A stretch of DNA of 64,000 nucleotides from Reinekea blandensis MED297 (GTDB lineage: Bacteria > Pseudomonadota > Gammaproteobacteria > Pseudomonadales > Natronospirillaceae), in assembly GCF_000153185.1 (NCBI RefSeq), contig NZ_CH724149.1, positions 62,001 to 126,000 on the forward strand, in the 5' to 3' direction. This document shows positions 29,024 to 36,695 of this stretch, one piece after another. A program made the position numbers and the translations under genes. The notes below the pieces were generated by a model. The model was not told the origin of the DNA. It did not search any database and saw only the letters and a list, made by a program, of their open reading frames with translations. Position 1 is the first letter of the stretch; each line of letters opens with the position of its first letter.

Positions 29024-30655
29024 CTAAATTTCAATCATGCGTAACCGGTAACTGCCATAACGGGCAATGTAGCCAAACAGATCAGCATCATCATAGACGG
29101 CGTTGCTGGTTGTGACACGGACATAAAGCGATCCTGTCTCAGTAGCGGTGTGCTCAATGGACGATGCGAAGTTTAAACCGTTATGCAGCGGGACACAGCC
29201 TTGAGCGGTTTCGCTACAATCAAAGGTGTCATCGTTTTCCGATATCAAGGTCCCGTCGTTGGTAAAAAGCTGAATAAAGGTATCCGCGCCGTTGGTCAGA
29301 TCATAGGTCTCAATCCGATAGCGTTGACCGGAAACGACCTCGAGTCGATGCCAGTCTTCATCTCGAGTTATATGGTTCCGGTACAGGCTATGGCGATCGA
29401 TGCTAACGGGTTTTGAGCTCGCGATACTCTGGTTGGTTTCAGCCTCGTCGCTCTGGTAAAAAATAGCGCGCTGAGCCAATAGAGTTTGCCAGGCTGCTAA
29501 AGCCTCAGTTGAAGGGCTGTGATACCCGACCATGCCGTCCCAAAACGCTTCCAGCGTCTTAGCCGTTTGATTGGTCAAGAAATAGTGCCAGAACGTCGGC
29601 CAAACCCTCTCTGCATCGGTTTCGTTTTGCAGTGCAAGCAGCGAAGAGGCCACAGCCACTTCATTGCTGGCATAACGATAGGTGGTAGGGCTCGCCTGAC
29701 GTAAGTCCAGTGTTACCGCGTTACGATTGCCGGCGGTGTCAATGTAAAAATCGGTCAGATCAAACCCTTGCGTGATGGGCACAGACAGCCGATAAGGGTC
29801 GTGCTCTCGCAACCATTTTTTCACTGAGGCAGCAAATGCACTGGCCATGCCTTCACTCCATGACAGACGTAGATCCAGATCGGTACTGCGCAGTGAATGA
29901 TAGCCGCCGGGGGACTCTGAAATCCCCAATCCTATTTCCAAATGGTGGGCAAACTCGTGGAGCAGCACATCGTCATCGAACTCATCGGTGTCCCCGGATT
30001 GGTAGGGATCACTCAGGATAGACAGGTTGGTATGGCAGTTGGGATGACTGATATCGCAGGTGTAACTGCCGGGTGATAATCCCCATTGCCAACGTGCGGT
30101 TAAATCATTAACCGTGACACTGCCATCAGAAACCGCGCTGACGAAATCCGTTGCTGAATGAAACACATCGAGCATATTAAACAGACCTGCAACACGATCC
30201 CCGACAGACAGTTGCACCTCAAAGCGGTCTTGCTCGGCGGAGACCTGAATCGGCACCTCAATCACGTAGAGTGCCAGTTGGCCATCGACAATCTGAAACT
30301 CCGGGCCGTCAGGGTGTTGTACACGAGCCTTGAGCCGAAGGTAATAACTCCCTTCGGGAACGTCACCGAACGCAAACTCGCCAGTGGAATCGCTGTATGT
30401 TGTGTTCAACTGATTTCCGGTGGTGTCGGTCAGTTCTATTTCAGCGTGCCGTACGGTTTTGTAAACGATCGTTGAATCTAAAAAACCGTCTTGTGTGTAG
30501 AGACGATCCTGATACGCAAGAGAACCTGTGACCGAATGATAGCCAGGGTTTGTGTTTTGTTCATGTGCAGGTTTTGAAGAGGAAGAGGGTGATGGCCAGA
30601 CATCACAGCCTGATAATCCCAAACTGAATAATACGAAGATCCACAGAGCGCGCAT
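29024..30655 (-). CDS. Lipoprotein with HExxH motif and C-terminal pre-peptidase-like domain
   Basis: A 543-residue lipoprotein (lipobox LSGC, Cys17). After a Ser-rich linker comes a carboxypeptidase-regulatory-like beta-sandwich (about 40-150: ELTDTTGNQLNTTYSDSTGE, FAFGDVPEGSYYLRL). A central domain carries HEFAHH at 233-238, with a downstream Glu in SWSEGMASAFAAS, the geometry of gluzincin-type peptidases. The end (about 425-543: DEDWHRLEVVSGQRYRIETY, ADTFIQLFTNDG) looks like a bacterial pre-peptidase C-terminal domain. Peptidase activity is plausible but the family was not recognised. Its ATG overlaps the stop of the upstream gene by one base (TAATG), so the pair is translationally coupled. 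Confidence 0.75.
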   Translation of the reverse strand: MRALWIFVLFSLGLSGCDVWPSPSSSSKPAHEQNTNPGYHSVTGSLAYQDRLYTQDGFLDSTIVYKTVRHAEIELTDTTGNQLNTTYSDSTGEFAFGDVPEGSYYLRLKARVQHPDGPEFQIVDGQLALYVIEVPIQVSAEQDRFEVQLSVGDRVAGLFNMLDVFHSATDFVSAVSDGSVTVNDLTARWQWGLSPGSYTCDISHPNCHTNLSILSDPYQSGDTDEFDDDVLLHEFAHHLEIGLGISESPGGYHSLRSTDLDLRLSWSEGMASAFAASVKKWLREHDPYRLSVPITQGFDLTDFYIDTAGNRNAVTLDLRQASPTTYRYASNEVAVASSLLALQNETDAERVWPTFWHYFLTNQTAKTLEAFWDGMVGYHSPSTEALAAWQTLLAQRAIFYQSDEAETNQSIASSKPVSIDRHSLYRNHITRDEDWHRLEVVSGQRYRIETYDLTNGADTFIQLFTNDGTLISENDDTFDCSETAQGCVPLHNGLNFASSIEHTATETGSLYVRVTTSNAVYDDADLFGYIARYGSYRLRMIEI

Positions 30656-31137
30656 TAAAACAGCTCCAATTGAATGACGTGTTCCCCGCCTGGTTGGGTT
30701 TTCACACTGTCGTCCGATATACGGGAGCGGGACTCAATGCCCGAGTTCACAGACCATGTCTCCATAGCTGTCAATGTGCTGGCTGGGGTCGACAGAATCA
30801 GGGTGGCTTCAACAAGAACTAACTCAGTCGAGGATGCAATGGGCAGTTCGAATATGCGGCTGTCCTCGTTTGCCAACACACCGCTCCAGTGATGCTGTTC
30901 ATTTTTCCCATCACGATAGAAAAGCACGATCGTTGCCTCGTGCTGTTGGTTTGAAACCTCCGACGACGCGAGCACGGTAACCGTAGTCTTCGCATTAACC
31001 GGTTCCGCCACCTGGATGCGGATGTTCATGCCCGGGTTGGGTTTGACTGAAAACAAAGCCTTGGGGCTGGCCAAGGGGATGGTCAGCAAACAGAACATCA
31101 ACATAAACGACCAGGCTCGTAAAGATGGCCGATGCAT
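30655..31137 (-). CDS. Exported protein of unknown function
   Basis: 160 residues with a cleavable signal peptide (WSFMLMFCLLTIPLASPKA). The mature part is beta-rich, with no cysteine and no motif I recognise; it may be one Ig-like sandwich. Coupled by TAATG to the HExxH lipoprotein, so they may act together, for example as partner or inhibitor (speculative). Confidence 0.65.
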   Translation of the reverse strand: MHRPSLRAWSFMLMFCLLTIPLASPKALFSVKPNPGMNIRIQVAEPVNAKTTVTVLASSEVSNQQHEATIVLFYRDGKNEQHHWSGVLANEDSRIFELPIASSTELVLVEATLILSTPASTLTAMETWSVNSGIESRSRISDDSVKTQPGGEHVIQLELF

Positions 31138-31153
31138 GAGTACTCCTCAGGGA

Positions 31154-31178
31154 AAAGGGGCAGAACCTCTGCCCCTTT
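31154..31178 (-). terminator. Terminator between the 1711-residue lipoprotein gene and the next two genes
   Basis: AAAGGGGCAGA pairs perfectly with TCTGCCCCTTT over a 3-base loop. On the - strand only TTTT then CCC follows, so some read-through into the next genes is possible. Confidence 0.75.
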
Positions 31179-31189
31179 CTTCACCGTGA

Positions 31190-34100
31190 CTAAGGTGCCG
31201 TTGGCATGTGACGCGTGCGTGAACGCATCGTCACCGGCTGGGTTTCCTGACCGGGTTTGTAGTACTGCTCGTCCGAGTCATCACCTAAGTCGTTGAAGGT
31301 AAAAGAATGCCCATGGCAGCCATCTGCCCCGCACCCATAGACATCCACATAGACCGTGTCATTGGCATCCGAAATATCGACATCCAGGCTGAAGGTTCCA
31401 GCACCGGCATCGTAGGCCATTGGTCGGTCGCCAAACTCACTGACCTCACTCAGTTCCGAATCGTACTTGTGTTCGGTGCAGTTAGAGACGATGTCGCAAA
31501 CCTGAACCATGCCGTACAACCAATCCGGGACAAAGTTAGTCGTGTTGCCATCGCCGTCATCAAAGTCACCGCCGATGCTGACGGTTCCGCTGACACCTTC
31601 GGTTGTTGTTGACAGTGGGTTCGTGATGCCGCCAGCGGTATAGCTGTTGATAAACACATATTGAGGCGGAACGATACCATTGGCCGTTTCAATGGTGACA
31701 TCAAAGTGACCAGCCTGTTCAACGTTAAATCCAAGGTAGTTAAAGCCGTCGTACAGTGGCACTTCGACACTGAAGTCACCGTTGGCATCGATCGCGAAGT
31801 CCTGCCAGCTGTCGCCGAAGAAAACCGAGCCGACATCATTACTGACATTGGCAACGGATCCGGTCAGAGTAATCGACGTTAAGCTTACTCCCTGTGCAGT
31901 GCCATCCCACATTGCATAACCACAATCTTCAGAACCTAATGTTAATGACACCGGGCGTGTCACACTGATCGCGGGAGCGGGCATCGCCTGGCCATTGTCA
32001 GACAACACCCGAACCTCAGCCTGATTAAACCCATCCTGAAGAAACAGAGTCTGTTCAAACGCGAAAATCGTGGTGTCATCCACATTTCCGACGATGCCAT
32101 CTTCATCGTACAGTTCAACCTCCAGGCTCCAGCTGTACTCACCCGAACCTGCAGCGGTTTCCGTTGTGGAGGCTTGCGTACTGTAAGCAACGCTTGATCC
32201 ACAAAGTTGACTGTCGGCTTTGATGTTTCGGCCCGGAACGGTGGTTGTACCGTATACGATCACTGACGTAGCAGACTCCACTGGAGCGCCGTCAAAACCG
32301 ACACCATAAGCCACACCAGAAAAACCTAAGTTCAGCTCTGTGTCGTTCGGCAGGCGCACGCCTGATACGTTCAACTGCGGTTCGGTGTAAGTACAACCAC
32401 TGGCGGTGGTAACAACCGTCATCCACGCCCCGGAGTTGTTGGTTTCATCGAACACATTGATGTTGTTGTAGGCGCTGTCACCACTAATCACTTGGAAAGT
32501 CGCAGACCAGTTCTGTAAGCCGCCGGAGGCTGGCAACAGAATTTCTTGTCCTTCCCAATAGTTGTTACTGAGGTCACCTCCGTCCCAGTTCACCATCAAA
32601 CGCTTGGTGTTCTCTGGAGCGGTACCCGCGACCGTGACTTGGCAAGAGCCCACTGTGGCAGAAAGCTGACCAAAATCATCGCTGCTTTCAACGGTGACAC
32701 CATTGACCGTTGAGAACTTAGGACGCGGTAGCTCGGCACCGTTTTCGGTGTAGATGTTGATGTTGTACCAGTTGCCATCGCCATCTTCGATATTGAGCCA
32801 GTTGTAACCGTTGTACAGTGTGATGCTGAACTCGGCTCGGGTGGCAGAGGTGAACAAATCTGGACTGGTCATATCGACCGGTTCAGAACCAATACCGTCG
32901 GCACCGAGGTGGTACATCGGTGCGGATGGGGCGTTGGCAAAATCGATGACCAGATCGACGGTATTGGTCGATGCGGTGACGTCACTGGCATCCCAGTCAG
33001 AACCCTGTCCCCAGTCACCAATGGCATCGAGATCACCTTCGGTCGTAGACAGGGTGGCGATAGAAATCGGAGCAACATAGGTTGAGCCCGCGTCGGTATA
33101 GACACCGAAGCTGGCCTGGCTTTCGTAGCTGGACGAGCCACCGTTATCACCGGACAAGCGCAGGTTAATCCAGTTATCACCTTCGAAGACCTGAAGATCA
33201 GCGGCCAGGCTGATCAATCCCCCGCTGATCGTGATGTCACCCGTCGGAGAGATTCCATCACAGTAGCGAACCGAATCAAAGGCACCACTTTCATTATGAA
33301 CATAGATTTCTAAGTTCACCCAACCATTTAGAGAACGCGCTTGTAGATCACAGGCATCCGCACCGCCGTTGCTTCTGTCGGTCAGTCGATCCAGCACATC
33401 ATCCACATCAAAAGTGTTGCCAACGCCATCGCCAGAGACGATGTTCCAGGTAACATCCAGAGTCACAGCGCCTTCGGATACAGAGAGCGAATCACTGGAA
33501 GCATCGGCAAAGTTCCATTGATCCAAAGTCAGTAAACCAATAGAACCGGTCGTGCTGTCGAACGCTTCCACGGTGTCCACCGTGATGTCCGGGGCCCGGC
33601 CGCCGGTGGTATAAATCTGGAATTGTTCCCAGCGATTCACACCGTTGCCAACCTCAACCCAGTTCCAGCCCTGGAACAGTTCAAAAGCACCTTCCAGGGT
33701 TGCGGTGTTGTCGCCGTTATCCGTAATACTGGTCGGGACATCTTTAAAGCCAATGGGGCTGTTGATGTAGAAGAATGGTTCCTCGCCACCGGACAGGGCC
33801 ACAATGTCACCCTCCGGGTCGGGTGAGGTGACTGAAATGTAGGCGTGACTGTCACTGCCCGCATCGTAACCATTTTTGTAGATGTCATAAGTCAACGGCG
33901 ACATGGCGTCGTCGCCACCACCGAGCTGACCGTCACCTCCCAGGGAGCTGATGGCCTGAACGTCGATGTCGAGGTTGACAAGATCGCCCGGGTTTTTGAA
34001 GCGCTTAACGGCTGATACGGATTTAATATCGCGGACCAGTTCGACCACGCTGACATCCCCGTTATACAGCTCAAGGGCAGTGTAAGTACCAATGCCAATC

Positions 34101-36325
34101 ACCTCCCACAGGAAGCTTTCACCTGGATTGCCAATGCCCCAATCGCGTTCGTCGTCAAAGTCGAAGAGGTCTGAAATCGGATAGGCGCCTTTTGGCATGC
34201 CTTCATTACCAAACGGATCCGGCACCGAAAGGTCTAGTTCATCACCAGCCGTGGCTGTACAGTCGGTGTCATCGCCACAGGCCAAACGATTCGCACCGAT
34301 GGCAAAGGCGAAACCCAGTTCGTCCGGATTGCGCTCGTTCACCAGTAAGAAGATATAACTCTTGTTGCCTTGAATGTGATCGAACTTAAAGGTCAGTGGT
34401 GTGGCGTTGTCGGCGTAGTTCTCCAATTGATCGCGATTTGCTACCAAGCTCAAACCATCCGCACTGGCGTCGTCATTTTCATAGAGTTTGGCTTCTATTA
34501 GGTCATAGCTCACCAAGCTGGTACCACGGTGGTCGAAGCCTTCAGACATACGCGTTAACTTCCAAAGACCATTAATTTTCTTAACGGTCGCGTACATGCT
34601 CTCGTTATTATTTTCCGAGCACTCTTGGCTTTGATTGGTGGTCGTAAGGGTTAATTCGAATTCAAAATTACCGGCCTCCGTTGATACCGTATTAACGTTT
34701 CCAATAATCTGACCACCGAAGGTGGTATCGCAATATTCCCAATGATTCATACCTTCTTGGATCATGTTCATGAACTCATTGAAGCTCAATCGTCCATTGC
34801 GGTTAATGTCATGATCCATAAAGCCGTCTTCGGCTTGCACTGAATATTCAAAAACGAACGAACCACTCATTAAGGAGGTAATCGTTGCGGTATTACGTTC
34901 GTTTACGGCACGAACCCATTTAGAGAATATTTCAGAAATTGCGACTTGAGCCGCTTGCGTTGCCGATGTTGCTGTATCATCAACGCCCTCGGCAGATGCT
35001 GCGCTCTCGACGCTGAAGGTCGTACTCAGGTTTGCAGCGGCGTTACCTGCGCCGTCCTGAACATTCGAGAACGTCATACTGTACTGAGCCCCCAATGTTA
35101 GAGCCTCAGTCATCACCACTTCATATATATATTGCCCGCTGCCTGAACTGACCAAGGTCACGGAAGGGTAGTCACCAATGCTTGGCGTACTGTCGACACG
35201 TAAACTGTTTGTTTTTAAGACTTCATTAGATGTCAATCGAATAGGAGAGGTCGCTGAGACGTTGGTTGTGGTGCTTGGCGAGCTGATGCTCACCGTCGGT
35301 GCTGTAGTATCAGCAGGCTCGGCAGTGAAGGTACCTGTTGCGCCGGAGTCAATTGGAATGCCGTAAACATTCACCACATTGGAAGGGACCGTGACCGTAT
35401 AGGCACCCGCAGAAAGTGCTGCAGTTGGCGTGAAGGTCGCTGTTTTCCAATCCGGAGACATTGACCACTTGCCTGACACTTCTGATCCATTGCTGACAGA
35501 AATATTACTCATAGTGCCGCGGCTCATCGCCATATCGAAGGTTATTTGAAGCGCAGAATTGCCCGCGACCATGACACTGGAAGATCCCCAAGTTTGAGTA
35601 CCGTCGGTATTTTTTGACTGCCCGAACATTGTCATTACGCTGGGCGCAGCGTCCGATACCTCCGCTTCGGCCTCTTCAACTTCGTACTCTTCTGTTTCGG
35701 CTCTAAACGCCGGTAAAACAGCCACGATAGGGTCCGTTGTCACGCCAGCAACCGGATCAAATGTCGAAGGTTTATACACCAACATGGTATAGATACCGAA
35801 GGGGAGCGGGTCACCGTCCACATAGGCATTGTCATTCGAAGCGGCACTAGAGGCACATTCAGACACCGAAACTTGATCGGTACAGCCATAAGCATCTAAC
35901 TCGTATTCGCCTGAGCTATTGGTTAGATCCATTGCCACTGGGGCGAGCCATTCTGGATGCTCGGCGTCGTACAAATAGATGTAGGCACTGGCGAGCTTGT
36001 CGCCTACTGCCATTAGGGTCGCCGAGGTGTCGGTACTGGATAGCATGGGTTTGTTCAAAACATCAACCTGACCGTCGGCGGTAACTTTGTATTGCAGTTG
36101 CGATGCCGCCGACTTTTGAATAAGCAGTGACGGTTTGTTCGCACCGGCCACTTCACTGGACAGCGTAACCGACCCACTGATACGCGCACTCTGTGTACTG
36201 CCGGTATCGCCGCCATCATCGTCGGTTGAGTCTCCGCCAGACGATCCGCCCTCACAAGACATTAACCACAAAGGCGTTGCGAGCATCAAAATGGGTAGTA
36301 GCGACGCCAACTTTGACTTTCTCAT
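31190..36325 (-). CDS. Very large multidomain lipoprotein (1711 aa) with Ig-like domain and EF-hand
   Basis: ATG36325 follows GGAGG and opens a lipoprotein signal (LMSC, Cys24), then an acidic Gly/Ser/Asp linker. Around 250-450 there are one or two Big_5-type Ig folds (TPTAALSAGAYTVTVPSNV; MSRGTMSNISVS). A predicted EF-hand loop begins at about 504 (DHDINRNGRLSFNEF) inside a domain resembling those that follow Calx-beta or nuclear-transport-2 folds. The second half has repeated acidic beta modules, each with a phrase such as GYNWLNIEDG, GWNWVEVGNG, DNWINLRLSG or GFNYLGFNVE, about 90-150 residues apart. It is probably a surface-exposed binding protein stabilised by calcium. Function unknown; the internal repeats look homologous. 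Confidence 0.72.
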   Translation of the reverse strand: MRKSKLASLLPILMLATPLWLMSCEGGSSGGDSTDDDGGDTGSTQSARISGSVTLSSEVAGANKPSLLIQKSAASQLQYKVTADGQVDVLNKPMLSSTDTSATLMAVGDKLASAYIYLYDAEHPEWLAPVAMDLTNSSGEYELDAYGCTDQVSVSECASSAASNDNAYVDGDPLPFGIYTMLVYKPSTFDPVAGVTTDPIVAVLPAFRAETEEYEVEEAEAEVSDAAPSVMTMFGQSKNTDGTQTWGSSSVMVAGNSALQITFDMAMSRGTMSNISVSNGSEVSGKWSMSPDWKTATFTPTAALSAGAYTVTVPSNVVNVYGIPIDSGATGTFTAEPADTTAPTVSISSPSTTTNVSATSPIRLTSNEVLKTNSLRVDSTPSIGDYPSVTLVSSGSGQYIYEVVMTEALTLGAQYSMTFSNVQDGAGNAAANLSTTFSVESAASAEGVDDTATSATQAAQVAISEIFSKWVRAVNERNTATITSLMSGSFVFEYSVQAEDGFMDHDINRNGRLSFNEFMNMIQEGMNHWEYCDTTFGGQIIGNVNTVSTEAGNFEFELTLTTTNQSQECSENNNESMYATVKKINGLWKLTRMSEGFDHRGTSLVSYDLIEAKLYENDDASADGLSLVANRDQLENYADNATPLTFKFDHIQGNKSYIFLLVNERNPDELGFAFAIGANRLACGDDTDCTATAGDELDLSVPDPFGNEGMPKGAYPISDLFDFDDERDWGIGNPGESFLWEVIGIGTYTALELYNGDVSVVELVRDIKSVSAVKRFKNPGDLVNLDIDVQAISSLGGDGQLGGGDDAMSPLTYDIYKNGYDAGSDSHAYISVTSPDPEGDIVALSGGEEPFFYINSPIGFKDVPTSITDNGDNTATLEGAFELFQGWNWVEVGNGVNRWEQFQIYTTGGRAPDITVDTVEAFDSTTGSIGLLTLDQWNFADASSDSLSVSEGAVTLDVTWNIVSGDGVGNTFDVDDVLDRLTDRSNGGADACDLQARSLNGWVNLEIYVHNESGAFDSVRYCDGISPTGDITISGGLISLAADLQVFEGDNWINLRLSGDNGGSSSYESQASFGVYTDAGSTYVAPISIATLSTTEGDLDAIGDWGQGSDWDASDVTASTNTVDLVIDFANAPSAPMYHLGADGIGSEPVDMTSPDLFTSATRAEFSITLYNGYNWLNIEDGDGNWYNINIYTENGAELPRPKFSTVNGVTVESSDDFGQLSATVGSCQVTVAGTAPENTKRLMVNWDGGDLSNNYWEGQEILLPASGGLQNWSATFQVISGDSAYNNINVFDETNNSGAWMTVVTTASGCTYTEPQLNVSGVRLPNDTELNLGFSGVAYGVGFDGAPVESATSVIVYGTTTVPGRNIKADSQLCGSSVAYSTQASTTETAAGSGEYSWSLEVELYDEDGIVGNVDDTTIFAFEQTLFLQDGFNQAEVRVLSDNGQAMPAPAISVTRPVSLTLGSEDCGYAMWDGTAQGVSLTSITLTGSVANVSNDVGSVFFGDSWQDFAIDANGDFSVEVPLYDGFNYLGFNVEQAGHFDVTIETANGIVPPQYVFINSYTAGGITNPLSTTTEGVSGTVSIGGDFDDGDGNTTNFVPDWLYGMVQVCDIVSNCTEHKYDSELSEVSEFGDRPMAYDAGAGTFSLDVDISDANDTVYVDVYGCGADGCHGHSFTFNDLGDDSDEQYYKPGQETQPVTMRSRTRHMPTAP

Positions 36326-36493
36326 GCGTTTTTCCTCCAAAACATCTCCATATGCGTCGACATCGCTGACCGAGCGGACGCGCCAAGGCGAGAAGTATAG
36401 GAAGCGTATAGAAATTTGCGCTGCGCAATGGCGAGCCGTCCTCACCCTCGCGCATGATGCATGAGCTGAATGTATCGCTGAGTTTCTTTGAAC

Positions 36494-36507
36494 GTCATTC
36501 GAATGAC
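36494..36507. promoter_or_regulatory. Perfect palindrome, candidate operator
   Basis: GTCATTCGAATGAC is a perfect 14-base inverted repeat 169 bases upstream of the lipoprotein ATG. No regulator is identified. Confidence 0.4.
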
Positions 36508-36604
36508 ACTTAACGGATCAGCGGATGAGCGTTAAAGTGCTTTACTATCTGTGCTTTTTACATCAGGTGGTAAAAAGGGCGTCAGTTGAATCGTGTAAAA
36601 AGTT

Positions 36605-36618
36605 GCCAATTAATTGGC
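36605..36618. promoter_or_regulatory. Perfect palindrome, candidate operator
   Basis: GCCAATTAATTGGC is a perfect 14-base inverted repeat about 111 bases further upstream of the first one, between the lipoprotein gene and the end of the barrel-protein gene. It is unrelated in sequence to the LacI-type sites. Confidence 0.35.
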
Positions 36619-36695
36619 ATATGGGGATGATTCTCAGTTGCAAAAATTCACAAATAAAAAACCTGTGTTTCATGAGAGTGCCCGCTTTTTCAGGA

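Larger units (their letters stand above)
36326..36695. other. Intergenic region upstream of the large lipoprotein gene
   Basis: 370 bases without a gene. It contains two perfect 14-base palindromes (36494-36507 and 36605-36618) and is AT-rich between 36540 and 36700, fitting a regulated promoter region for the 1711-residue lipoprotein. Confidence 0.5.
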
